The position numbers and the translations under genes are program-made. The notes beneath the pieces were generated by a model, which was given only the letters and a program-made list of their open reading frames with translations, ran no database searches and was not told where the DNA came from. A stretch of DNA of 49,454 bases from a virus: positions 1 through 49,454 of IMG/VR virus record IMGVR_UViG_3300046007_008542; one strand, written 5' to 3'. Shown here one piece after another: positions 7,904 to 16,006 of this stretch (positions within the stretch are counted from its first letter, which is position 1; each line of letters starts with the position of its first letter).

Positions 7904-9003
7904 TAGTTATCATCTATTTCAATCATAGGAGATATACTTCTACTTTCATCCCATTCACTAGCGTCTTCAACAATTTGTAGTTCTTCTACATTTGTTCCTT
8001 CTGTAAACCACTCGTAAGCATATGTTTTTTTATAATCTTTTACGGCATCATTATCATCTGGTATAAATCCATGAGGTGTTACGATTATAGTTGAAGATGT
8101 TGCTATGCCACAATCAGCATGAATTTTATCAATTGCTATTTTAGTACGTTTAGCGAATTCAACTTTTTTACCTTTATGCTGTACATTAATTTTAGAAGTA
8201 CCACTATTGGTTACATTTCCAAATGTAATTACAATTGAAGCATCCCAATACATTGCGTTTCCACCTTTATTTGTCATTCTAGGTTGTGACATCGGGGTTA
8301 AAGCCGGTTGTACTCCTGTTTTATTGATTACAAATAATGTATTTGTGTAAGGATATTTTTCTTTACGTGATAATGGAAATTGTTGGTTGATAAAATTACC
8401 AAATTGAGTAGCCATAGCACCAGCATTCCACATAGGATTATTATTTCCTTGTTTAACACTCATATCACACGGAATAGATCCAACTGAATCCCATAAGAAT
8501 AATAAATCATAAGGTAATTTACCTTTCTTTTGTTCGTCCAATATATCAGCAATAAATGCAGATACATCTTCAATAGTATTTAACGATGATCTATCAACAT
8601 ATAGGAAAAATCCTTTATAATCCATAGTATCACCTGTAATTCCGTCAGGAATAGCTTCTACTTCTAGTCCCATTTTCTTAGCGTGAGCAAAATCCCATTT
8701 CATCTCAGTAATAATAAATACAGGTAATACCTCCATTTGTTGAGCGGACACTGCGGCCTCAATCAATAATGTAGTTTTCCCTGTATCGGAACCCCCACGA
8801 GCAATTGTTACATGGCCCATGGGTATTCCTGGAATAGAGAGTGCATCTTGTACAGCTGGGGAAAATGGGATCCATCGTTGTTTTTTAAACTTAGATGACT
8901 CCGATAGGAATTTTGATTTTTTAAAACTATCTAAATCAAATGGCTTACCAGGAGACGATTTTATAGCGGCCGAAGCCATATCGTTTAAGGTTCTTTTAGC
9001 CAT
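7903..9003 (-). CDS. uvsX: UvsX, RecA-like recombinase
   Basis: A 366-residue RecA/UvsX-family strand-exchange protein for recombination-dependent replication and repair. Walker A is GGSDTGKT at 70-77; the Walker B strand LLFLWDS ends at Asp172-Ser173; a TNKGGNAMYWDASIV segment matches the L2/central part of T4-like UvsX. Length fits T4 UvsX (391). The acidic C-terminus (after about 340) is typical. It follows the SSB gene by 2 bases, matching the functional link between gp32 and UvsX in T4. Confidence 0.93.
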   Translation of the reverse strand: MAKRTLNDMASAAIKSSPGKPFDLDSFKKSKFLSESSKFKKQRWIPFSPAVQDALSIPGIPMGHVTIARGGSDTGKTTLLIEAAVSAQQMEVLPVFIITEMKWDFAHAKKMGLEVEAIPDGITGDTMDYKGFFLYVDRSSLNTIEDVSAFIADILDEQKKGKLPYDLLFLWDSVGSIPCDMSVKQGNNNPMWNAGAMATQFGNFINQQFPLSRKEKYPYTNTLFVINKTGVQPALTPMSQPRMTNKGGNAMYWDASIVITFGNVTNSGTSKINVQHKGKKVEFAKRTKIAIDKIHADCGIATSSTIIVTPHGFIPDDNDAVKDYKKTYAYEWFTEGTNVEELQIVEDASEWDESRSISPMIEIDDN

Positions 9004-9005
9004 GA

Positions 9006-9818
9006 TTAAAATAAGTCGTTAAATTTATCTGCTTTTGGTTGTTTTGTGCTTAAAGTATAATTAGGCGCTGGTGTTTCTGCTTTAGCATCCCAAGGCATAT
9101 CATTAAGACCTTCTTCTTCTTTAGCAACAATAGGTTCGTCAGTATCATCTTCTTCAGGATTAGCCCATTTTTGGAAGATTTCATTTAAGCTTTCATAGGT
9201 ATGTTTTCTATTAATTGCAAAGATATCTGGTTGTTCGTCTAAATACAGTTGTAATGCTTCAGCATCATCTGTAATAGGTGTAGTTTTTACTCTTGGTGTA
9301 AGAAGACATTTAACTACTTTACGACCTGCTACAGTATCATCAACTCCTTCAACAATAAAATCACGTCCATCTTGAATGTCCGTAAAATCACCATAATCTT
9401 CGTTCATTGCAATATTCATTAATTGGGTGTAAATTTCTTTACCAAATTCCCATAAACGAACTCCTGATGCTTCTTCACCACGAACAATAACAGGTGCGAA
9501 TACTCTCATTTTAGGAGTAATCTTTTTAGCCATTTGCCAATGATCCGGATTGTCAGATTTACGAAGTTTTTGTGCTGCTTCTAAGATTGGGTCAGCTTCA
9601 CCCCAATTTGTTAAGGCCAAAATAGGTCCTTTAGTGTAACCATAGTGAAAATAAACTTCACGGAATGGTGTTGACTTGTTAAATTTTGACGGAATAATAC
9701 GAACTTGGTGTTTTCCCACTTTCGGTTTCCAAAAAATTTTGGAATAGTCAATTTTGTCTTTGGTTTGCCCTTTGCTTTGGAAAGAGTCCAATTTTGATTT
9801 GATTAAAGATAAATCCAT
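9006..9818 (-). CDS. 32: single-stranded DNA-binding protein, T4 gp32-like
   Basis: A 270-residue gp32-like SSB. The OB-fold core begins at KIFWKPKVGKHQVRIIP and includes FHYGYTKGPILAL; the C-terminal third is highly acidic and ends FNDLF, the tail used to contact replication partners. The basic N-terminus (KSKLDSFQSKGQTKDK) fits the cooperative LAST-type region. In T4 gp32 a His and three Cys bind zinc; here the corresponding loop has no Cys, so this is a zinc-free version. A TACATTTAT box at 9851-9859 lies 32 bases upstream. Confidence 0.88.
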   Translation of the reverse strand: MDLSLIKSKLDSFQSKGQTKDKIDYSKIFWKPKVGKHQVRIIPSKFNKSTPFREVYFHYGYTKGPILALTNWGEADPILEAAQKLRKSDNPDHWQMAKKITPKMRVFAPVIVRGEEASGVRLWEFGKEIYTQLMNIAMNEDYGDFTDIQDGRDFIVEGVDDTVAGRKVVKCLLTPRVKTTPITDDAEALQLYLDEQPDIFAINRKHTYESLNEIFQKWANPEEDDTDEPIVAKEEEGLNDMPWDAKAETPAPNYTLSTKQPKADKFNDLF

Positions 9819-9850
9819 AACATTTTTTAATTTTAATAATTATAAGTAAG

Positions 9851-9862
9851 ATAAATGTACGA
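9851..9862 (-). promoter_or_regulatory. TTCGTACATTTAT box before SSB gene
   Basis: TTCGTACATTTAT on the minus strand, 32 bases before the gp32-like start. The same TTCGTA(C/T)ATTTA core lies before the polymerase gene (11649-11660). Confidence 0.45.
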
Positions 9863-9883
9863 AAGGAAAATTAGGAAGCCAAA

Positions 9884-10339
9884 TTAGACTTCAACAATAG
9901 TGTGGATTTTTGTATGTACTTTTCTTAAGCCGCCTTCTTGAGTAAGTAATATAACATTACGGTGGTCAGGCCAGTTTACTTTGTAGTTAGTATCAAGTAC
10001 ACCTTGATTTAGTTCACGAATTAAAGCGTTTAATGCATTAATTGTGTATAAAGTATTAGATTCTTTTTTTCTATGTAGTAATATTGTGCTAGGTAGTGCA
10101 TTTTTCGATGTAGTATTCATAACATCAATGTTATATGTTAAAATCAACTCGTTAGTATCCGGAGAGGATAAAACGAATATTTTATTATATAAAATAGAAT
10201 AGCGATTTGTAAGGGCACCTAGCACTTCATCTAATCTATCTTGAGCAATAAAGGTGCAAAATAATTTATTTCCTACCATGTCATCAATAACAATGTCGTT
10301 AAATTCATAACTGGCCATAAATATGTGTTCTTGGGTCAT
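9884..10339 (-). CDS. hypothetical protein, 151 residues
   Basis: Not recognised. A mixed alpha/beta protein of 151 residues (17 kDa) with no transmembrane segment. It lies 14 bases after the polymerase gene and 65 bases before the SSB gene, so it is likely an accessory replication or regulatory protein. ATG at 10337-10339 is used here; a second ATG at codon 8 (MASYEF) is possible and would shorten it to 144 residues. No catalytic motif is visible. Confidence 0.7.
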   Translation of the reverse strand: MTQEHIFMASYEFNDIVIDDMVGNKLFCTFIAQDRLDEVLGALTNRYSILYNKIFVLSSPDTNELILTYNIDVMNTTSKNALPSTILLHRKKESNTLYTINALNALIRELNQGVLDTNYKVNWPDHRNVILLTQEGGLRKVHTKIHTIVEV

Positions 10340-10353
10340 AACCGTTTGTTTTT

Positions 10354-11628
10354 CTATTTTAAATTATTATAGTGTGTTCCTGTTTTTACTCGTGTTGGGT
10401 ATTTTAATTTAGCTAGGATCTCCCCAATTTTCTGCGTTTCTTCGCGCGATACATCTATAAGCACGGAGTCATATGTATAGAGCACTATACGCGATTTTAA
10501 CGGCCTAAACTCGCCAAATAATGCATGTAGTTGTTCTACGTTTTGCGATGTTTCGAAATTCTGGATATAGTAGTTAAGTATTTTTTGTGGTGTTGGGTTT
10601 TCAATATCTTTTAAATGAAATATTTTACCTGATGGTGTTTTAAATGAACCACCATATTGGATTTCATCCCATAAACTATCTGTAAACATGTCTACTTCCT
10701 TGAAGAATGGCTTGTTTTTAAATTCTTTTCGTATCCCTCCGTATAAATTTTGAAATGTAATTTCTTTTACTTTAGATATATCGGATTCGTTTAATATTTG
10801 GGCAATTTGAACATATACACTAGTATCGTAATCAAATTTGTATCCTACTATATCACCTAATAAACGAGGGTGATAACCATTAAAATCAAACTCCATAAAT
10901 AAGTCATTGCCAGGAACAAAGCATTCTCTCTCCCCGTTTTCTTTATTTAGAGCAGCATAATTTATATTATTGAAGGAATTAGAAGGGCGACCAGTAAGAG
11001 TATATAAATTATAATTAGTATAAGCTCGTCCTTGTTTGATTGAAAAATGCGGCGTAGGATGGTTTTCATGGTATTTAATAAAGCATTCGCGATCTAATTT
11101 AATGCCTTCTTTTTCAATTTTAAAGAACACATCAATTTGTTTATTTGTATAATCAGTATTTTTATCAATATATGGTTTTACTAACTCGTAAAGTAATTCG
11201 CAATATTCATAATGTTTAGAAATTGGAATTAATTCATTAACATTCTTTATTGAACCGTGGTTACGATAAAAATCAAACATAATTTCAGGTTCACATTTGC
11301 TTAGCTCTAATTTAGCGCCTTTAGCAATACTGTTTAATGTTATATCGTTTATTTTACCACTTAAAAAATATTTAGTGTGTTTTGCATCAATAGCATATAA
11401 TTCCTTTTCAGACAGGAATTTTTTAAGTGGTTGCCATTTTAGACTTAGTGATTCGTTATGTTTAATACAGAATATATATCCTTTATCATCAAATGGTTTA
11501 ACATAAACTAATGATACTTCAGATATAGCAGGGTGATAATTGTAATTGTTCGATATTACATGAACAAAACATTTATCAAAAGGCGGTAAAAACGGTAATT
11601 GAGATTCCTTCTCGATAATATAAAACAT
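10354..11628 (-). CDS. small divergent family A DNA polymerase
   Basis: A 424-residue protein in which the family A polymerase motifs can be read in order. LTGRPSNSFNNIN at 211-223 matches the TGRLSSxxPNLQN motif; motif A is DFNGYHPR at 248-255 (E. coli DYSQIELR) with catalytic Asp248; motif B is K288-xxx-F292-xxx-Y296-G297 (O helix); motif C is YTYDSVLID with Asp387 (E. coli HDE). Changes: the steric-gate Glu is His253, and HDE has become YDS. The N-terminal 180 residues sit where the 3'-5' exonuclease would be but show no DxE signature, so proofreading is probably lost. It is less than half the size of Pol I. As the only polymerase in the replication block it is probably the replicase, though another polymerase may lie outside the window. 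Confidence 0.8.
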   Translation of the reverse strand: MFYIIEKESQLPFLPPFDKCFVHVISNNYNYHPAISEVSLVYVKPFDDKGYIFCIKHNESLSLKWQPLKKFLSEKELYAIDAKHTKYFLSGKINDITLNSIAKGAKLELSKCEPEIMFDFYRNHGSIKNVNELIPISKHYEYCELLYELVKPYIDKNTDYTNKQIDVFFKIEKEGIKLDRECFIKYHENHPTPHFSIKQGRAYTNYNLYTLTGRPSNSFNNINYAALNKENGERECFVPGNDLFMEFDFNGYHPRLLGDIVGYKFDYDTSVYVQIAQILNESDISKVKEITFQNLYGGIRKEFKNKPFFKEVDMFTDSLWDEIQYGGSFKTPSGKIFHLKDIENPTPQKILNYYIQNFETSQNVEQLHALFGEFRPLKSRIVLYTYDSVLIDVSREETQKIGEILAKLKYPTRVKTGTHYNNLK

Positions 11629-11648
11629 AACCTTATTTATTTATTCGC

Positions 11649-11660
11649 TAAATGTACGAA
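11649..11660 (-). promoter_or_regulatory. TTCGTACATTTA box before polymerase
   Basis: TTCGTACATTTA, 20 bases before the polymerase ATG; identical core to the box before the SSB gene. Confidence 0.45.
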
Positions 11661-11667
11661 TAAATTT

Positions 11668-12141
11668 TTAGGAAACCAAGAAAGATGTCAATCCAGGCAT
11701 TTGACTATTAACTTCTTCTAAAGTTTGAGTGTTTTGATCGTAAATTATTACTTGATAATTTGATGAAGATTGGTCAGCTAGTTGATTATAAGCGTTTTTA
11801 TCTATTTCTTTAATTAAAATATTTGAAGTTCTTAAGTCTTTAGAAAAATAACGAGGAGAAGACAAGGAAACATTAGGATTTAATAATGAATCTTTTAAAG
11901 TAGGAACGGACCCAGCAGATAAAATAGAAGCAGTATTTTTTGATAAAACATTATAAGTTTCTAATGATTGAGAATTATTATCAAATGTTTTTCCTGTAGA
12001 ATATTTAGTACCATTAACTATGTTATATGATCCTAGATAAGGTTTTTTATCACTTATGTAACGTAAAGCAATATTTTGCCCTATACCAGTACCATTGGTA
12101 TATAAACTTTCTTGAATTCGGCTTTTAGGTATTGGTCTCAT
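11668..12141 (-). CDS. structural protein downstream of the hub, 157 residues
   Basis: No function recognised. It begins MRPIPKSRIQESLYTNGT, an N-terminus that resembles proteins encoded near baseplate genes in other T4-like phages. Rich in Ser, Thr, Asn and Leu, no Cys and no transmembrane segment, so a beta-rich virion component is likely. It follows the hub-lysozyme gene by 12 bases and is the last gene of the late block before the polymerase gene; a gap of 39 bases with a promoter-like box separates it from replication genes. Confidence 0.65.
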   Translation of the reverse strand: MRPIPKSRIQESLYTNGTGIGQNIALRYISDKKPYLGSYNIVNGTKYSTGKTFDNNSQSLETYNVLSKNTASILSAGSVPTLKDSLLNPNVSLSSPRYFSKDLRTSNILIKEIDKNAYNQLADQSSSNYQVIIYDQNTQTLEEVNSQMPGLTSFLVS

Positions 12142-12153
12142 TAATTAATTAAA

Positions 12154-15100
12154 TTATTGCCAGTATAAAGAATCTCCAGATGTATTAAATCTATTATAAT
12201 AGTTTTCAGCAAATGTGCTTCTTTCATATGCTTGGAATCTTGTGCTATTTTGGTAGTCTGTTAAATTTCCGCAATCTGCACATACTTCTACTATTTTAGC
12301 AAAATTAAATCCTGCTGTATAAGGAGTTACCGTACTAGGAGTTGCTTTTAAAAATCTAGCAGTATTAGGCCATTTATTAATTAAATAATTTGTTTGTTCT
12401 TCTACTGTTGTACCAATTATAGCAAAAACACCATTTGGATCTGTAGTGTTACCTACACCTTTTCCATTCCATTGGATTAAGCCTACAGAAGGATATCCAT
12501 TAAGATCTTTAGCCCATACTGCTCCTGGATCAAATGAACCTCCTGTTTCTTTTGATATATTACCTAATGCAGCTGCTACTTGTACCTTATTCCATCCTGC
12601 AGCTTTTAAAGTATTAAAAACTATTAATTCATTGGCGGCCGCGGCTGCTGTATTTGGTATCCTTATTCGATTTTTACCTACTTTAATAATTGTTCCTGGA
12701 TATTGGTTATTATCCCATTGTTTCCAAACCTTTATTCCTGTGGCATTTTCAAATACAACAGGATAAGCACTTAATTCTGTGGTCCAGTCATTTCCTGAGA
12801 GTTGGTGTCCTAGTCTAGTTACAATATATGCAATTTCTCGGTTACCTATGTTTTTGTATCCTTTAGGTATAATGTCTTGATTAATTTTAAATAAATTTCC
12901 TATAATTATACCACCAATACCATCTAAAGTAATAGTTAATTCTGTTGGTATAATAGTTCTAAAACGGTTTTGTGGATCAAATCTATCTAAACTAGCTAAA
13001 AAGTCTCTATAAGCAAAATCTAACCCACCATAAGCATAATTAAAATTATCATTTGTGCTATTTAAAGTACTAGAACCATTTATATATTGAAAATAATTAT
13101 ATATCTTAGTTAAAAAAGGTAAAAGAAATGTAGCAGGACTATCAGGTTTATTAGGATCTTTTTTTAACTCTATAGTTGAATTAAAATTCTTTTTAGGTAT
13201 TAATCTATCTGATATCCCTTCATTCCATGCAACTAAAGTAGCATTATCGTATCCTAATTTTCCTATACCTTCAGGATCTTGAGCAGATATAGCTATAATA
13301 GAACCCATTTCAGGAAATATTTTAGATGAAAATTTATAATCTCTAACTACAGAATTAAGATTATGCATTTGAAGAAGAAATAATTTTTCTTTTGTACTTC
13401 CAGTAAAATTAATATCAATAATTCTACCTATAGCATTTCGATTATCTACTTGAATATCAAAATTATTTATATTTCCTAAACTATTTTGAACATCTCTCAT
13501 AACTCCTTGAATATAATCCCTTATAGATATAGTATTTTTATTTTGAGGATCACTAGAAGCAACATTTTTAGAAATTGCATGTTCATATAAGTAGTTTAAA
13601 TTAACATATATATTTGAAATATATCCTAATTGTTTTGTATCACCATTATTATCTTCTAAAAAAGGTAAAGCACTTTTAGATGATACATTTGAAGCTGCGT
13701 TAGCAACTTGATCTGCTACTACAGGGATTTGATTTATAAGACTTTGTTGTAATGCTCCTTGTATAGGAATACTAGAAAGAGATGTTTTAAGAAGATCAAT
13801 TACTTCTTGTTTAGACCATTGTTTTTGAGTTTTATCAGTAGTTGAAACAGCTCCATCTTCAAACGGGTCTTCATTAAATCCTACAATATTTTGTTCATAT
13901 ATATCTGGTTTCCCTGGAGGGGCGGGATCATAATCATAGCGAAATAGTTGATCATATAATTTATTAACATTTCCAAAGTAATCTAAAAGATTAACAGTAC
14001 CCGATCCAGGATTTGTGTTAGGGGAAGAAAATCGGGTTCCATTCCAAAATTCAAGTTCAGGAACTCCACTAGGAAATGTAAATCCAACTAAAGCATTTCC
14101 TAAATCCGTAGCTAGTGTTGTTATGTCATCTTTTAAATTACCATCATATTTATATTGTTTTGTATTTGTAAGGTCAAATCCACCTCCAAATGTAGAACCT
14201 AATGTTGTATCTCCTGTTCTAGTCATTTTAGAACCAATTCGTTCAACTACTGCAGGCAGCACAGAATTTTTTAATGTAGAAAAATTGGTATTAAAAACGG
14301 CATTCTGGATATCTCTAGAAGGTGTTATTCTTGCAGGTGGTGTAGGTGATGTAGGTGCTTGAATTGAGAGGTTATTCCAATTGTCATTTCTAACATAGCA
14401 TACTCCTAGATTAGTTGATAGAGCTAAAGGACTAGCTATACATTTAAGAGATTTAGCATATGCATTAATTGGTTTTTGAGGATTAAATAATGATTCAGGA
14501 GAGTTAGTGCTATTTTTCTTATCGTATTTTATATAATTTTTAGATTTATAGTCAGTTTCATAAGTTACTAACTCAGAAAGTGGTTGATTACTAGCTCCTT
14601 TAGTAAACACATACGTACTAAGTAAATCACAAAAACTACCTAATGTTATATATATTTCTGCTTTAGGATCGTTTTGTCCTAGGTTTTTAACTAATCCTCC
14701 TCTATCACCCTTATTCTCTCTAATATCTTGTCTATAAAGATAATAATAGTCTCCTGATCTGTCAGTTATAGTTGTTGATAATCTGTCTGATCTTCTATAA
14801 GCATAGTTCCATAATTCTTGGATTAATCCGGGAATAATTCCTTTTTCATAAGATTGAACAACATTTATATTAGAAGGAGCTCCTGGTATTTGAAGTATTC
14901 CTTTGTTAGAGCTATCAAATGCTATTGTTTCTCCAGGTACCCAATTACATTTAAGTGATTCTAATACTTCACCTAGTGATATAATAGAAGTAGTACAATC
15001 GTATCCACCATCATCTCTAGCAGCCCAATTATAATTTTTAACATACCCTAATAAGGCATCGTATGTTCCTCCACTTTGATCAATTAATTCATAAATTTGA

Positions 15101-15684
15101 GCAAAAGCATCATTTAATTTTAGATCGCTTTTATTTAATATATCATAGCTAGGAGTATAACCATTTATTTTAGCAAAATCCCAACCAAATTCTAAAAGTA
15201 CAGTATATCCCGGACGCATATAAAGAAGTTCTAATTCTTCTAATTGTTTAATATCCCAACAATTAAATGTTACTGTTGCTTCTTGAAGTGAACCGTATGC
15301 TCCCTTTGATTGTATAGCTACATTAGTAATACCCGGCATAGGTCTAATACCAGTTCTGTTTAAATTGCCTCCTTGAGATCTGTTACTATAGGCATTTGAT
15401 GCATTTCCTAAACCATTTTTTTGAGTAAAAACATCTACAATACCATCTTTAGTTTCTTTTGTAGAATGATTTAAGGTTCCACCTTGTAAAACATAGTTTT
15501 TTGCTAGTTCATTGGTTATACCCCCTTTACTATCTCTAGTATTAACTCCTGAAGTCATTCTTACCCAAGCTGAGCGAGAATTTAATTGGTGGAGAAAAGC
15601 GGGAGTTCTAGCAGCCATCCCATCTTGTCTTCGTTTTAATTCGTTTTGAATAAATGTAGGGAAGGTTTCTCTAAATATTGACAT
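12154..15684 (-). CDS. baseplate hub protein with C-terminal tail lysozyme domain
   Basis: A 1176-residue protein. The body is baseplate-like; a segment near residues 910-990 (ELTITLDGIGG...IPKGYK...GNDWTTELSAYPVVF) resembles the beta-rich region of hub and gp27-type proteins that hold the tail tip. The last about 165 residues match the phage tail lysozyme fold: helical KAAGWNKVQVAAALGNISKE (E as candidate catalytic acid), then GLIQWNGKG, and a long helical C-terminus. It would locally cut peptidoglycan during tail penetration, combining what T4 splits between gp27 and gp5. Lysozyme assignment is by motif reading; hub assignment is inferred from position and fold-like segments. Confidence 0.72.
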   Translation of the reverse strand: MSIFRETFPTFIQNELKRRQDGMAARTPAFLHQLNSRSAWVRMTSGVNTRDSKGGITNELAKNYVLQGGTLNHSTKETKDGIVDVFTQKNGLGNASNAYSNRSQGGNLNRTGIRPMPGITNVAIQSKGAYGSLQEATVTFNCWDIKQLEELELLYMRPGYTVLLEFGWDFAKINGYTPSYDILNKSDLKLNDAFAQIYELIDQSGGTYDALLGYVKNYNWAARDDGGYDCTTSIISLGEVLESLKCNWVPGETIAFDSSNKGILQIPGAPSNINVVQSYEKGIIPGLIQELWNYAYRRSDRLSTTITDRSGDYYYLYRQDIRENKGDRGGLVKNLGQNDPKAEIYITLGSFCDLLSTYVFTKGASNQPLSELVTYETDYKSKNYIKYDKKNSTNSPESLFNPQKPINAYAKSLKCIASPLALSTNLGVCYVRNDNWNNLSIQAPTSPTPPARITPSRDIQNAVFNTNFSTLKNSVLPAVVERIGSKMTRTGDTTLGSTFGGGFDLTNTKQYKYDGNLKDDITTLATDLGNALVGFTFPSGVPELEFWNGTRFSSPNTNPGSGTVNLLDYFGNVNKLYDQLFRYDYDPAPPGKPDIYEQNIVGFNEDPFEDGAVSTTDKTQKQWSKQEVIDLLKTSLSSIPIQGALQQSLINQIPVVADQVANAASNVSSKSALPFLEDNNGDTKQLGYISNIYVNLNYLYEHAISKNVASSDPQNKNTISIRDYIQGVMRDVQNSLGNINNFDIQVDNRNAIGRIIDINFTGSTKEKLFLLQMHNLNSVVRDYKFSSKIFPEMGSIIAISAQDPEGIGKLGYDNATLVAWNEGISDRLIPKKNFNSTIELKKDPNKPDSPATFLLPFLTKIYNYFQYINGSSTLNSTNDNFNYAYGGLDFAYRDFLASLDRFDPQNRFRTIIPTELTITLDGIGGIIIGNLFKINQDIIPKGYKNIGNREIAYIVTRLGHQLSGNDWTTELSAYPVVFENATGIKVWKQWDNNQYPGTIIKVGKNRIRIPNTAAAAANELIVFNTLKAAGWNKVQVAAALGNISKETGGSFDPGAVWAKDLNGYPSVGLIQWNGKGVGNTTDPNGVFAIIGTTVEEQTNYLINKWPNTARFLKATPSTVTPYTAGFNFAKIVEVCADCGNLTDYQNSTRFQAYERSTFAENYYNRFNTSGDSLYWQ

Positions 15685-15694
15685 AACATTTTAT

Positions 15695-16006
15695 TTAATT
15701 AATATTTCCGAATATAGTTAAAACATTATTTATATCCGTAGGTATGCGTAATTGTGTTCCAGGCACAGGAAACATAGATCCTAATGTGCAATTATTATTT
15801 ATAGCAGATATAACCCACCATAATGAAGCATCTTGATAGTAAGTATAAGCTAATAAATCTAATCTATCCCCTTCTACAGTAACAACATATAAATCATTAG
15901 CCGTTGGTGGTATGATAGGAAATTGTTTAGCTTTATAGTATTGTTTTCCCGCACCGAATGGGGAATCAATAGTTGTTGTTAATATGTCTGCGTTATTGTA
16001 TATCAT
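15695..16006 (-). CDS. 53: baseplate wedge protein, LysM-like (T4 gp53-like)
   Basis: A 103-residue protein with a LysM-like motif: GDRLDLLAYTYYQDASLWWVI then NN, and MFPVPGTQLRIP. Such small LysM-type proteins (T4 gp53, protein X of P2) clamp baseplate wedges or the tail tip. It overlaps the following baseplate gene by one base and precedes the hub gene by 10 bases, the expected place. The gp53 name is by analogy; LysM-like fold is well supported by the W/Y pattern. Confidence 0.75.
   Translation of the reverse strand: MIYNNADILTTTIDSPFGAGKQYYKAKQFPIIPPTANDLYVVTVEGDRLDLLAYTYYQDASLWWVISAINNNCTLGSMFPVPGTQLRIPTDINNVLTIFGNIN

Noticed and set aside
10317-10324. ATATTTAT inside the 151-residue gene as promoter
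   Set aside because: It is part of the coding sequence around codon 8 and no gene unit starts there.
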